Both the position numbers and the translations under genes were made by a program. The notes under the pieces are model-generated. The model searched no databases and had not been told where the DNA came from. It saw only the letters and a list, made by a program, of their open reading frames with translations. DNA of 64,000 nt, from assembly GCF_006539725.1 (NCBI RefSeq), contig NZ_BJNO01000004.1:1-64000 (forward strand). Direction: 5' to 3'. Below, in pieces: positions 9,598 to 19,098 of this stretch. This stretch comes from Klebsiella terrigena (GTDB lineage Bacteria > Pseudomonadota > Gammaproteobacteria > Enterobacterales > Enterobacteriaceae). The stretch's first letter is position 1. The number at the start of each line of letters is the position of its first letter.

Positions 9598-10388
9598 CCG
9601 CTGTAACCCCCCGTTTGCGCGGCGACCAGTTGACCCTGGCATATGGCAAAAAGATCATCGCCGAATCGCTGAACGTGACCATTCCCGACGGCCACTTCAC
9701 CGCCATCATTGGCCCCAACGGCTGCGGAAAATCGACGCTGCTGCGCACCCTCAGCCGCCTGATGACCCCGGCCAGCGGCCATGTTTACCTCGACGGCGAG
9801 CAGATCCAGCGCTACGCCAGCAAGGACGTCGCCAGACGCATCGGCCTGCTGGCGCAAAACGCCACCACCCCGGGCGATATTACCGTCCAGGAGCTGGTCG
9901 CCCGCGGCCGCTATCCGCATCAGCCGATGTTCACCCGCTGGCGGAAAGAGGACGATGAGGCGGTCAATCAGGCGATGCGCGCCACCGGCATCACCGACCT
10001 TGCGCAGCAGAGCGTTGACACGCTCTCCGGCGGCCAGCGCCAGCGCGCGTGGATTGCGATGGTGCTGGCGCAGGAAACCGCCATCATGCTGCTCGACGAA
10101 CCGACGACCTGGCTGGATATCAGCCATCAGATCGATCTCCTCGAGCTGCTGAGCGAGCTAAATCGCGAGAAGGGTTATACCCTGGCGGCGGTGCTGCACG
10201 ACCTCAACCAGGCCTGCCGCTACGCCACCCATCTGATTGCCCTGCGCGACGGCAAAATTATCGCCGAAGGGGCGCCGAAAGAGATCGTGACCGCCGAGCT
10301 TATCGAGCGGATTTACGGCCTGCGCTGTACCATCATCGACGACCCGGTCGCCCACACGCCGCTGGTGGTACCGCTGGGCCGCCGCTAG
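9594..10388 (+). CDS. fepC: FepC ferric-enterobactin ABC ATPase
   Basis: A 264-residue ABC ATPase that powers the FepDG permease. Walker A is GPNGCGKST, the signature is LSGGQRQRAWIAMVLAQ, and Walker B is IMLLDEPTTWLD followed by the D-loop and the switch histidine in VLHDLNQ. The ATG at 9594-9596 overlaps the fepG stop. It is slightly shorter than the roughly 271 residues of E. coli FepC. In E. coli a fepE gene separates fepC from entF. Here the two genes converge directly, with only terminator sequence between. Confidence 0.95.
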   Translation: MTAVTPRLRGDQLTLAYGKKIIAESLNVTIPDGHFTAIIGPNGCGKSTLLRTLSRLMTPASGHVYLDGEQIQRYASKDVARRIGLLAQNATTPGDITVQELVARGRYPHQPMFTRWRKEDDEAVNQAMRATGITDLAQQSVDTLSGGQRQRAWIAMVLAQETAIMLLDEPTTWLDISHQIDLLELLSELNREKGYTLAAVLHDLNQACRYATHLIALRDGKIIAEGAPKEIVTAELIERIYGLRCTIIDDPVAHTPLVVPLGRR

Positions 10389-10415
10389 CCGCTGGTACTC
10401 CCCCGGCTGAAGCAT

Positions 10416-10449
10416 AAAAAAACCCCGGTTCGCGCGACGCTGACCGGGG
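10416..10449 (-). terminator. rho-independent terminator of the entF transcript
   Basis: CCCCGGT (10423-10429) pairs with ACCGGGG (10443-10449) around a 13-base loop. Read leftward, the stem is followed by seven T (complement of 10416-10422). It lies after the entF stop in the leftward direction and before fepC, so it ends the fes-ybdZ-entF transcript. Confidence 0.75.
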
Positions 10450-10469
10450 CTACAGAGCGATGTGCAGAG

Positions 10470-10493
10470 GTCGTCCGGAAACCTCCGGACGAC
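10470..10493. repeat. perfect 10-bp hairpin downstream of entF
   Basis: GTCGTCCGGA (10470-10479) pairs perfectly with TCCGGACGAC (10484-10493) around a four-base loop. It lies between the entF stop and the terminator at 10416-10449. It has no T-tract and probably protects the 3' end or pauses polymerase. Confidence 0.5.
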
Positions 10494-10500
10494 GCGCGAC

Positions 10501-13500
10501 CTATCCCAGAATCTCCCGCACCACCGGACCTATCGACTCAAAAGCCTGTGGAGAGATAATCTCCACGTGCGCGCACGCCTGGCTGAAGACCTCCAGTTCG
10601 CCAACCCACGGTCCCCACAGCGCCTGCGGGTCCATCCCCGGCTGGCGCGTTTTTTCCGCCACGAACAGGGTCGCCTTGCCGTCGAACTTCGCGCTGTGCG
10701 CGGTGGTCAGCAGGCGCACCGCGTCGGCGTAGTTGCCCTCGATGGTGCTAAAGAGCTCGCCGGACGGCTGCCCCTGCTGCGCGGCAAGGAACGCTTCCCG
10801 CTCGCGGTCAATTTCCGCCAGCACCTGCGGGTCGAGGCCGTTGGCCTCTTTTTCCGCCCAGTTTTGCGACTCCGGCGGCCAGGTATCCAGCAGCCCGAGG
10901 AACGCTACCGCTTCACCGCGCTGGCGCAGGCGCGCGGCAATTCCCTGCGCCAGGGTGCCGCCGAGGGAGTAACCGAACAGGTAATACGGCCCGTGCGGCT
11001 GCTGCGCCAGTAACGTCTGCAGATGGGACTCGCAGACCTCATCGAGGCTGGCGGCGCTCGCCATCGGCCCCTGCGGGCGCGGCGACTGAATGCCGGTAAT
11101 TGACCAGCGCGGGTCGAGGTAGCGCGCCAGCACGCTGAACTGCCAGGCAAAGCCGGAGGCCGGATGGAAGCAGAACAGCGTCGGGCCGTCGCTTTTACGC
11201 AGGGGTAAAAGCGCATCAAAACCCAGGCGCTGCGCCTGCTCGTCGCTGAGATCGGACGCCAGCAGCGCGCTCAGCTGGCCGACCGTCGAGGCGACCATCA
11301 CCTGTCCCGGCGTCACCTGACGCGCAAACCGGCGGCTCAGCTGCGCCGCCAGGCGCATCGCCAGCAGCGAGTGGCCGCCAAGCGCAAAGAAATCGGCTTC
11401 GATATCGTTCACGTCGCAGCCCAGCAGCTGGCTGAACGCCTCGGCGACTGCACGCTCGCTCTCCGACTCCGGCGGCCGGCCGCGGCGTTCCTGGCTCAGC
11501 GTTGGCAGCGGGAGCGCTTTACGATCCAGCTTGCCGTTAGCGCTCAGCGGCAGCGCCGGCAGCTGGATCAGCACCACCGGCACCATGTGCGGCGGCAGCT
11601 GTTCGCCGAGGCGCGCCTTCAGCGCCGCGGTATCGAGCGGCAGCCCGGATTCGGAGACCAGGTAGCCGACCAGCTGGCGCGCATCGCCGCCGGTCGCCGC
11701 CGCCTGATTAAAGACGCAGGCGTGGGTGACCGCCTGGGCCACGTCCGGCAGCGCCGCCATGACGCGGTCTATTTCGCCGAGCTCAATGCGCTGGCCGCGA
11801 ATTTTCAGCTGATCGTCGCTGCGCCCCAGATACTCCACAGCCCCGCTGTCGAGCCAGCGCGCCACGTCGCCGGTGCGGTACATGCGCTCGCCTGGGCTAA
11901 ACGGGTCGGCAATAAAGCGGCTGGCGGTGAGGTCCGGTCGGCCGAGATAGCCCTGCGCCAGCTGGATGCCGGTGAGGTACAAATCCCCCGCCACGCCGGG
12001 CGGCACCGGGCGCATAGTGGCGTCAAGAATACGTAATCCGGTGTTCCACACCGGCCAGCCGATCGGCACGCTGCTGCCGGTCACCGCCGCCAGCTCCGCG
12101 CCGCAGGCCGGATACCAGCTGACGTCAACCGCCGCTTCGGTCGGGCCGTAGAGGTTGTGCAGCGCCACGCCGGTTAGCGCTTCCCACTCGCGGCACAGCC
12201 CGGTCGGCAGCGCTTCGCCGCTGCAGAAGACCCGCCGCAGCGTGCGGCAGGCGGCGACGTTTTCCGCGTCGAGCGAGGCGACGAACGCCGCCAGCATCGA
12301 CGGCACAAAGTGGGTGGTGGTCACGCCGTAGCGGGCGAAGAAGCGCTGCATCGCCAGCGGATCGCGATGCGCTTCGGGCTCCGCCATCACCAGCCGGGCG
12401 CCGGCGATAAACGGCCACCAGAACTCCCACACCGAGACGTCAAAGCTGCACGGCGTTTTCTGCGCCACCACGTCATCGGCGCCGAGCGGATAGTGATTTT
12501 GCATCCACAGCAGGCGGTTGACGATCGCGGTCTGCCCCACCATCACCCCTTTCGGGCGGCCGGTGGAACCGGAGGTAAAGATGATATAGGCGGTATGCTC
12601 CGGTGCGGAGAGCGCCAGCGGCGCGTCATCCCCCGCCACCAGCGGCTGCTGGTAGCACAGGCTGGCAAGCCCGGGGATATCGCTAAAGCGCGCCAGCTGA
12701 TCGTCAGAGGTCAGCAGCAGCGTCGGGCGCGCGTCTTCGAGCATCATGCGCAGGCGATCGTCAGGATAGCCGGTATCGAGCGGCAGCCAGGCGGCGCCCG
12801 CTTCAACGATGGCGTGCAGCGCCAGGGTGAGGAACACCGAGCGCGGCAGCGCCACCGCCACGCTATCGCCGGGCTTAACCCCGCGCGCGCGCAGCACCTC
12901 GGCCAGCGCCACCACCTGCTGGCGCATTTCGCGGTAGCTGAACTGCCAGCGGGCGTCCGCCAGCGCGGGAGCGTCCGGGGTCTTCCGCGCCTGTTCCGCC
13001 ACCAGCGCGCTCAGCGTGGTGGCGGGCAGCGCAATGCCGGTATTATTGATTTCCGCCAGCCGCTGCGTTTCCCGCGCGGACAGCATGTTCGCTTCGCCGC
13101 AGCGCAGCGTCGGGTCGGCGGCAAACTGCGCCAGCAGCGCGGAGAGGCGCTCAACGTGCGCGCGCAGCGTGGCCTCATCGTAGCGCTGCTTATTGGCCAG
13201 CACTTCCAGCGACAGGCCGCCGGCTTCGTCCGGGAACAGCGCCAGCTCAAGGTCGTTAACCGGGCCGGTCGCCAGGGTGTGCGTTACCGCCTGCACGCCG
13301 TCGATATCGATGAGGTAATCGAAAACTTTGATATTTAATACCGGGCCAAACAGCGGCTCATCGCCGGCGGCCTTGCCGCTATCGCGGACGATTTGCTCGG
13401 CATCATAGCGCTGGTGGCGGCGCATTTTTTTCAGCTGTCCGGCGAGGCGCAGCGCCAGCTCGGCCAGCGTTTCCTCGGCATCGATAGCGATCGCCAGCGG

Positions 13501-14382
13501 CAGGACGTTAAGCACCGGCCCGGTCGCGGTCAGCGCCGCCGATCCCATGCGGCGCATAAAGATAAAGCCGGCGGCGTAGTCCATCCGCCCGCAGAGACGC
13601 CCCAGCCACAGCGCGGTCAGCGCCAGCGCCAGGTCGGCGCGCTGGCACTGCGGGGCGCTGGCGGCAAGGCGGCTGAACGTCGCGGCGTCAGCGTCAAGCT
13701 TCAGGCGCCAGATCTCCGTGCCGGTTGCCCGTCCCGCCAGCGGCGCGTCGGAGAGCGAAACCGGCGCCGGCAGCGTCCTGCGCTGCTCCTGCCAGAACTG
13801 CTTGTCCCGCTGCCAGCCGTCGCTGCCGTAGTAGCGCTGATACTCTTCCACCACCTCGGCGAACGGCGTAAACGGCGAATCCGGCGTCGCCTCTCCGCGC
13901 TGCCAGGCACGGTAAATAGCGGCGATCTGGCGGGTAATGGCAGGGAAACTAAAGCCATCGACGAGTAAATGATGATAGCGCTGATACCAGTACCAGCGAT
14001 TATCCGCCGTGCGCAGTAGCCGGTGACAGACCAGCGGATTACCGCTATCGACGCGCAAATTCTGTTCAAGGTCGGCCCGCATAATGGCCAGCGCGGCCGC
14101 GTGCGGATCGTCCGCCTCGCGCAGATCATCGTGCTGCGGTTCGTCGAAGCGACGGGCCTCATCGACCCACTGCCAGGCTTCGCCGTTGTCTTCGCAAAAG
14201 CGCAGGCTTAGCGTGTCGGCCTGGGCCAGGCCGGCGACGATCGCCCGGCCGAGCAGCGCCGGATCGAGGCTGCCGCTGAGCTCAACGTAGTGAGCGACGC
14301 TCCAGGCGCCGGGCAGCGTTGACAGCCGCTCCGCCATCCAGATCCCCGGCTGCGCTGCAACCAGCGGTAAACGAGTGGTCAT
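10501..14382 (-). CDS. entF: EntF enterobactin nonribosomal peptide synthetase
   Basis: The serine-activating synthetase, 1293 residues, exactly the length I recall for E. coli EntF. Domain order is condensation (HHLLVDGFSF, about 140), adenylation for serine (FTSGSTGRPKGVMVG; YRTGDVARWL; LPLSANGKLDRKALPLP), carrier (FFALGGHSLLAMRLA, phosphopantetheine Ser about 1005) and thioesterase (FGYSLGGTLAQG, nucleophile about 1138). It joins 2,3-dihydroxybenzoyl-serine units and releases the cyclic trilactone. The ATG at 14380-14382 follows AAGGAG with six bases between; another ATG directly before it is too close, and further upstream extension has no homology. It follows ybdZ by ten bases. Confidence 0.96.
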   Translation of the reverse strand: MTTRLPLVAAQPGIWMAERLSTLPGAWSVAHYVELSGSLDPALLGRAIVAGLAQADTLSLRFCEDNGEAWQWVDEARRFDEPQHDDLREADDPHAAALAIMRADLEQNLRVDSGNPLVCHRLLRTADNRWYWYQRYHHLLVDGFSFPAITRQIAAIYRAWQRGEATPDSPFTPFAEVVEEYQRYYGSDGWQRDKQFWQEQRRTLPAPVSLSDAPLAGRATGTEIWRLKLDADAATFSRLAASAPQCQRADLALALTALWLGRLCGRMDYAAGFIFMRRMGSAALTATGPVLNVLPLAIAIDAEETLAELALRLAGQLKKMRRHQRYDAEQIVRDSGKAAGDEPLFGPVLNIKVFDYLIDIDGVQAVTHTLATGPVNDLELALFPDEAGGLSLEVLANKQRYDEATLRAHVERLSALLAQFAADPTLRCGEANMLSARETQRLAEINNTGIALPATTLSALVAEQARKTPDAPALADARWQFSYREMRQQVVALAEVLRARGVKPGDSVAVALPRSVFLTLALHAIVEAGAAWLPLDTGYPDDRLRMMLEDARPTLLLTSDDQLARFSDIPGLASLCYQQPLVAGDDAPLALSAPEHTAYIIFTSGSTGRPKGVMVGQTAIVNRLLWMQNHYPLGADDVVAQKTPCSFDVSVWEFWWPFIAGARLVMAEPEAHRDPLAMQRFFARYGVTTTHFVPSMLAAFVASLDAENVAACRTLRRVFCSGEALPTGLCREWEALTGVALHNLYGPTEAAVDVSWYPACGAELAAVTGSSVPIGWPVWNTGLRILDATMRPVPPGVAGDLYLTGIQLAQGYLGRPDLTASRFIADPFSPGERMYRTGDVARWLDSGAVEYLGRSDDQLKIRGQRIELGEIDRVMAALPDVAQAVTHACVFNQAAATGGDARQLVGYLVSESGLPLDTAALKARLGEQLPPHMVPVVLIQLPALPLSANGKLDRKALPLPTLSQERRGRPPESESERAVAEAFSQLLGCDVNDIEADFFALGGHSLLAMRLAAQLSRRFARQVTPGQVMVASTVGQLSALLASDLSDEQAQRLGFDALLPLRKSDGPTLFCFHPASGFAWQFSVLARYLDPRWSITGIQSPRPQGPMASAASLDEVCESHLQTLLAQQPHGPYYLFGYSLGGTLAQGIAARLRQRGEAVAFLGLLDTWPPESQNWAEKEANGLDPQVLAEIDREREAFLAAQQGQPSGELFSTIEGNYADAVRLLTTAHSAKFDGKATLFVAEKTRQPGMDPQALWGPWVGELEVFSQACAHVEIISPQAFESIGPVVREILG

Positions 14383-14392
14383 CATCGGCTCC

Positions 14393-14596
14393 TTAGGACG
14401 CGTAGTGCGCGGGGGTGAGGGTTGACCAGTTCGCCGCCAGCCAGGCATTGCACGCTTCCAGCGACTGCGGCGGACACTCTACCGTCCAGCCCTCCGGCAG
14501 CGCGCAGTGATGGGGCCACAGGCTGTACTGCTGCAGCTCGTTACGCAGAATGTAAAACTGCCCTTGCGGATTATCGAAGGGGTTACTGAATTGCAT
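14393..14596 (-). CDS. ybdZ: YbdZ, MbtH-like partner of EntF
   Basis: A 67-residue MbtH-like protein with the family core NPFDNPQGQFYILRNELQQY and SLWP near the start, a PEGW turn, and a conserved late tryptophan in NWSTLTP. Proteins of this family bind the adenylation domain of their synthetase and raise its solubility and activity; E. coli YbdZ does this for EntF. It lies immediately upstream of entF in the same leftward transcript, 59 bases after fes. The C-terminus is a few residues shorter than E. coli YbdZ. Confidence 0.92.
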   Translation of the reverse strand: MQFSNPFDNPQGQFYILRNELQQYSLWPHHCALPEGWTVECPPQSLEACNAWLAANWSTLTPAHYAS

Positions 14597-14655
14597 TTCA
14601 AACTCCTGTTAATACTCGCTATCCTGCTGGCCGCATCCGCAGCCCTCGCGCACGA

Positions 14656-15888
14656 TCAATGATTCGGTTCTGCCGGGCGTCCCGATGGGACGGATTCCGC
14701 GGATTGCCACAGCTGAATCAGTCCCGCCGTCAGCCCGCCGCGCCAGCACAGCGCATCGTGCCCGCCGTCAACCTGGCGCCAGAAAACCGACCGTTTTGGC
14801 GGCGGCAGCTGGGCTAAAAGCGCCTGATTGGCGCGGAAAATAAGGGGTTCCCGCTCGCCGGCTTCGAGCCAGATTCGCAGCCCGTCGGCGCGCAGTTCCC
14901 CCGCTTTCAGGCCTTCAATCAGCGCGCCATCCTGCGCGCCGCCGCGGTGCGGCCACCAGTAGGAGCCGGACTGGCTGAGCACGCAGCCAAAACGCTGCGG
15001 CCAGTTCAGGGCGGCGAACATTGCCGCCAGGCCGCCAAAGCTCTGCCCGGCCACGACGGTACGCTCGGCCCGGTCGCTAAAGTCCGCGATTTGGCGCACC
15101 TGCGGCAGGAGCTCCTCCTGTACCGCCAGCCAAAAATCGCGGTTGCACGGCAGCTCGCGGCTGCGGTGCGCGTTATCGATAGCGTCGATCAGCAGATACA
15201 CCGCCGCCGGCAGCCGGCCCTCGCGGGTCAGTCCGGCCAGCGGCGACCATACCGGCATGCTCTCGGCCCAGAACTGGCCGTCCAGCAGCACCGCCAGCGG
15301 GCGCTCTTTTGCCGCGCCGTCGCCGGTGGCATAAACCCATACCCGACGGCTGTTGCCAAGCCGCGCGCTGCGCCACTGAATGCAGACCGGCGGGGCATAG
15401 CGTTCATCACGCAGCGCCCAGCCGGGCTGCTCCGGCGCCTGAGGCAGCTCCAGCGCCGAGACCGCGTGGCCGCGCCCGCCCTTCCAGCTTTGCACATTGA
15501 GCGGATCGGCTACCGCGCGCGGCAGCAGGCGTCGCCAGCCCTCGCGCAGCAAAGTGCGGTCCGGCGCGTCGCCGTTAAAAATCTCGGGAGAAAAATCGTC
15601 ATCGCGTTCGGAGGGGATAAAACAGTAGCTGCCGCGCCAGGTCGGCGAGAGCGTGGTCTGCCATTGCCAGGCATCGGTGCCCGGGACGCGCCGTAGGGTT
15701 TGCGGGACGGCATTTTTGTGGTGGTCGGTGACGCCGGTGATATAGATCCACACCCGCCGCGTCGCCGAGGTGGCCTCGCTGCCCGCCGGGTCCCGCCACC
15801 AGAACGTCACCCGGTACGCATCGCCAGACGCCTCCGACTGCGGGCCGCTCAGGCTCTGCCACCAGTCATCGCTTCCTGTTTTCAACAT
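14656..15888 (-). CDS. fes: Fes ferric-enterobactin esterase
   Basis: A cytoplasmic esterase of 410 residues that hydrolyses imported ferric enterobactin to release iron. The N-terminal Fes domain (about 1-160, with VWIYITGVTDHH and GSYCFIPSERDDD) precedes an alpha/beta hydrolase domain with nucleophile S283 in VVAGQSFGGLAA and H377 in VDGGHDALCWR. There is no signal peptide, in contrast to the related protein encoded at 61385-63007. The last 15 or so residues are a variable tail. It leads the leftward fes-ybdZ-entF operon and is divergent from fepA across a Fur-regulated region. Confidence 0.95.
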   Translation of the reverse strand: MLKTGSDDWWQSLSGPQSEASGDAYRVTFWWRDPAGSEATSATRRVWIYITGVTDHHKNAVPQTLRRVPGTDAWQWQTTLSPTWRGSYCFIPSERDDDFSPEIFNGDAPDRTLLREGWRRLLPRAVADPLNVQSWKGGRGHAVSALELPQAPEQPGWALRDERYAPPVCIQWRSARLGNSRRVWVYATGDGAAKERPLAVLLDGQFWAESMPVWSPLAGLTREGRLPAAVYLLIDAIDNAHRSRELPCNRDFWLAVQEELLPQVRQIADFSDRAERTVVAGQSFGGLAAMFAALNWPQRFGCVLSQSGSYWWPHRGGAQDGALIEGLKAGELRADGLRIWLEAGEREPLIFRANQALLAQLPPPKRSVFWRQVDGGHDALCWRGGLTAGLIQLWQSAESVPSGRPAEPNH

Positions 15889-15939
15889 TAAATAACCCTA
15901 TGTTTATCGTGATATTTATCAATAAACGTAATATTTTGT

Positions 15940-15975
15940 TGATAATATTATTGATAACTATTTGCATTTGCAATA
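15940..15975. promoter_or_regulatory. Fur-binding region between fes and fepA
   Basis: Two overlapping 19-base windows, from 15941 and from 15953, each match the Fur consensus at about 12 positions, with GATAAT, GATAAC and TTGCATTTGC blocks. The sequence closely resembles the E. coli fepA-fes control region as I remember it. It lies 52 bases upstream of fes and about 155 upstream of fepA, so it should repress both promoters when iron is plentiful. Confidence 0.65.
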
Positions 15976-16130
15976 GCGTATTACCGCGCGTTGGAATGAG
16001 TAACTTCGAAAAACATGTCAGAGATGGCAGGCATTTGTCCTCTACTGGCAACATTTGTGCATGCCGTCGTCTCTTCCTGTGGGAAGAGGCCTTTGGGGAA
16101 AGCGGCAACAGACAGCTGGATGATATTAAA

Positions 16131-18371
16131 ATGAAAAACAGGATCAAATCCCTGGCCTTGCTGGTCAATCTGGGAATTTATGGTGTTGCCTTCCCGCTGT
16201 GCGCGGAAGAGACCACAGACAGCAAACAAACGGCCGCCGAAGAAACCATGGTGGTTACCGCAGCGGAGCAGAACCTGCAGGCTCCCGGCGTCTCCACCAT
16301 CACCGCCGATGAAATTCGTAAACGTCCACCGGCCCGCGATGTCTCAGAAATCATCCGCACCATGCCGGGCGTTAACCTGACCGGTAACTCCACCAGCGGC
16401 CAGCGCGGCAACAACCGCCAGATTGATATTCGCGGCATGGGCCCGGAAAATACCCTGATCCTGATTGACGGTAAGCCGGTCACCAGCCGTAACTCCATTC
16501 GTCTCGGCTGGCGCGGCGAGCGCGATACCCGCGGCGATACCAGCTGGGTGCCGCCGGAAATGATCGAACGCATTGAGGTCATTCGCGGCCCGGCGGCGGC
16601 GCGTTACGGCAACGGCGCGGCGGGCGGCGTGGTCAATATCATCACCAAAAAAGGCAGCAACGAGTGGCACGGTTCATGGAATGCCTATATGAACGCCCCG
16701 GAACATAAAGATGAGGGCTCCACCAAGCGCACCGACTTTAGCCTCAACGGTCCGCTGGGCGGCGATTTCAGCTTCCGCCTTTACGGCAACCTCGACAAAA
16801 CGCAGGCCGATGCCTGGGATATTAACCAGGGGCATCAGTCCGAACGTACCGGCATCTACGCCGATACCCTGCCGGCCGGACGCGAAGGGGTCGAAAACAA
16901 AAACATCAACGGCGTGGTGCGCTGGGACTTCGCACCGATGCAGTCGCTGGAGTTTGAGTCGGGCTACAGCCGCCAGGGCAACCTCTACGCGGGCGACACG
17001 CAGAACACCAACACCAACGACCTGGTGAAAGAGAACTACGGTAAAGAGACCAACCGTCTCTACCGTAACACCTACTCCGTCACCTGGAACGGCGGCTGGG
17101 ATAACGGTATCACCACCAGCAACTGGGCGCAGTACGAGCACACCCGCAACTCGCGTAAGGGCGAAGGCCTGGCCGGGGGCACGGAAGGGATCTTTAATAG
17201 CGATAAGTTCTCCGATACCGACCTTTCCGACGTAATGCTGCACAGCGAAATCAGCATTCCGTTCGACCGGTGGGTCAATCAGAACCTGACCCTGGGGAGC
17301 GAATGGAACCAGCAGCGGATGAAGGATAACGCCTCCAATACCCAGACCTTTATGGGCGGCGATATTCCTGGCGTAAGCAGTACCAACCGCAGCCCGTACT
17401 CACAGGCGGAGATCTTCTCGCTGTTTGCCGAAGACAACGTTGAGCTAACCGACTCCACCATGCTGACGCCGGCGCTGCGTTTCGATCACCACAGCATCGT
17501 CGGCAATAACTGGAGCCCGTCGCTGAACCTGTCCCAGGGCCTGGGCGACGACTTTACCCTGAAGATGGGTATTGCCCGCGCCTATAAAGCGCCGAGCCTG
17601 TATCAGACCAACCCGAACTACATCCTGTACAGTAAGGGCCAGGGCTGCTACGCCAGCGCGACCGGCACCGGCTGCTATATGGTGGGTAACGATGACCTGA
17701 AGGCGGAGACCAGCATCAACAAAGAGATTGGCCTCGAGTTTAAACGCGACGGCTGGCTGGCCGGGGTGACCTGGTTCCGCAACGACTACCGCGACAAAAT
17801 CGAAGCGGGCTACGCTCCGCTCTCCTATACATCACTTGGTAAAGTGAAAACCGATATTTACCAGTGGGAGAACGTGCCGAAAGCGGTGGTTGAAGGTCTG
17901 GAAGGGACGTTAAACGTGCCGGTTAGCGAGACCGTTAACTGGACCAATAACATCACCTACATGCTGCAGAGTAAGAACAAAGAGACCGGCGATCGCCTGT
18001 CGATTATCCCGGAATATACGCTCAACTCGACCCTCAGCTGGCAGATATACCAGGACGTTTCCGTACAGTCGACCTTTACCTGGTACGGCAAGCAGGAGCC
18101 GAAAAAGTATAACTACAAGGGCGAACCGGTTACCGGCAGCGAGAAGAACGAGGTTAGCCCATACAGCATCCTCGGCCTGAGCGCGACCTGGGACGTCACC
18201 AAATACGTCAGCCTGACCGGCGGCGTGGATAACGTCTTCGATAAGCGCCACTGGCGCGCGGGTAACGCCCAAACTACCGGCGGTACCACCGGTTATATGT
18301 ACGGCGCGGGTGCCGAAACCTATAACGAATCGGGCCGTACCTGGTATATGGGCATCAACACTCACTTCTGA
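16131..18371 (+). CDS. fepA: FepA outer-membrane ferric-enterobactin receptor
   Basis: A TonB-dependent beta-barrel receptor of 746 residues, exactly the E. coli FepA length. After a signal peptide (LALLVNLGIYGVAFPLC) the TonB box is EETMVVTA. The plug follows with LQAPGVSTITADEIRK and TSGQRGNNRQIDIRGMGPEN, and the barrel ends in the assembly signature with terminal Phe (GINTHF). The ATG at 16131-16133 is chosen on homology and signal peptide. The frame is open back to 15900, but that stretch covers the Fur region and is a leader of about 160 bases. A small hairpin (16071-16088) lies in the leader. entD follows. Confidence 0.96.
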   Translation: MKNRIKSLALLVNLGIYGVAFPLCAEETTDSKQTAAEETMVVTAAEQNLQAPGVSTITADEIRKRPPARDVSEIIRTMPGVNLTGNSTSGQRGNNRQIDIRGMGPENTLILIDGKPVTSRNSIRLGWRGERDTRGDTSWVPPEMIERIEVIRGPAAARYGNGAAGGVVNIITKKGSNEWHGSWNAYMNAPEHKDEGSTKRTDFSLNGPLGGDFSFRLYGNLDKTQADAWDINQGHQSERTGIYADTLPAGREGVENKNINGVVRWDFAPMQSLEFESGYSRQGNLYAGDTQNTNTNDLVKENYGKETNRLYRNTYSVTWNGGWDNGITTSNWAQYEHTRNSRKGEGLAGGTEGIFNSDKFSDTDLSDVMLHSEISIPFDRWVNQNLTLGSEWNQQRMKDNASNTQTFMGGDIPGVSSTNRSPYSQAEIFSLFAEDNVELTDSTMLTPALRFDHHSIVGNNWSPSLNLSQGLGDDFTLKMGIARAYKAPSLYQTNPNYILYSKGQGCYASATGTGCYMVGNDDLKAETSINKEIGLEFKRDGWLAGVTWFRNDYRDKIEAGYAPLSYTSLGKVKTDIYQWENVPKAVVEGLEGTLNVPVSETVNWTNNITYMLQSKNKETGDRLSIIPEYTLNSTLSWQIYQDVSVQSTFTWYGKQEPKKYNYKGEPVTGSEKNEVSPYSILGLSATWDVTKYVSLTGGVDNVFDKRHWRAGNAQTTGGTTGYMYGAGAETYNESGRTWYMGINTHF

Positions 18372-18385
18372 TTGCTCGCCTGAAT

Positions 18386-18417
18386 CCCGCCGCCCTCTGA
18401 CCATAGAGGGCGGCGGG
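18386..18417. repeat. 13-bp perfect hairpin between fepA and entD
   Basis: Thirteen bases at 18386-18398 pair perfectly with 18405-18417 around a six-base loop. No T-tract follows. Its position after the abundant receptor gene and before the rarely needed entD fits a 3' stabiliser or partial terminator that lowers entD expression. Confidence 0.6.
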
Positions 18418-18438
18418 CAAATCGGTTAACATCCTTTC

Positions 18439-19068
18439 ATGCACACACGTCACAGCACGCTTCTCCTTGCCGGCCATCTGCTTCAGCGGATTGATTTCGA
18501 CCCTGCCAGCTTCCAGCCCGCGGATCTGCTGTGGCTGCCCCATCACGCCCTGCTCGCCGCAGGCGGCCGCAAGCGCCAGACCGAACACCTTGCCGGACGC
18601 ATCGCCGCCGTGCACGCCCTGCGCGAAGTTGGCGAAAAAATGCCGCCGCCGCCCGGCGAGCAGCGCCAGCCGCTGTGGCCCGCGCCGTGGTTCGGCAGCA
18701 TCAGCCACTGTGAAAACAGCGCCCTGGCGGTGGTCTCCTCTTACCCGATAGGGATTGATATTGAGCGGTGCTTGACCCCGGCGCTGGCGGCGGAGCTCGA
18801 AAGCAGCATTATCAACGCCGCGGAAAAACCGCTGCTGGCGGCCAGCGGCCTGCCCTTTGCGCTGGCGCTGACGCTGGCGTTCTCGGCGAAAGAGAGCGGG
18901 TTTAAGGCGCTCCCCCTTCCCCGTCAGACCGGGATGGATTTTCTGCGCATGCGGATAACGTCTATAAAGGAGGGAATGCTGCGGATGCAAATTGATGATG
19001 AGCGCGTTGAGGTTCACTGGCTGCAAAGCGACGGGCGGGTCATCACCCTCTGCGGGAAGCGCAAATAG
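18439..19068 (+). CDS. entD: EntD phosphopantetheinyl transferase
   Basis: A Sfp-type 4'-phosphopantetheinyl transferase of 209 residues that activates the carrier domains of EntB and EntF using coenzyme A. Family motifs are SISHCENSALAVVS, the Mg-binding GIDIER (D107, E109) and FSAKESGFKAL (K151, E152). It follows fepA by 67 bases across a strong hairpin and has a poor ribosome-binding site, consistent with low expression. The N- and C-termini diverge from E. coli EntD, but the core is clear. Confidence 0.93.
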   Translation: MHTRHSTLLLAGHLLQRIDFDPASFQPADLLWLPHHALLAAGGRKRQTEHLAGRIAAVHALREVGEKMPPPPGEQRQPLWPAPWFGSISHCENSALAVVSSYPIGIDIERCLTPALAAELESSIINAAEKPLLAASGLPFALALTLAFSAKESGFKALPLPRQTGMDFLRMRITSIKEGMLRMQIDDERVEVHWLQSDGRVITLCGKRK

Positions 19069-19098
19069 CGCCACCCGCACGGGTTTTTAGCGCTACGG

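Noticed and set aside
15900-16130. In-frame N-terminal extension of fepA
   Set aside because: The extra 77 residues would cover the Fur region and precede a complete signal peptide. The shorter start gives exactly the length recalled for E. coli FepA.
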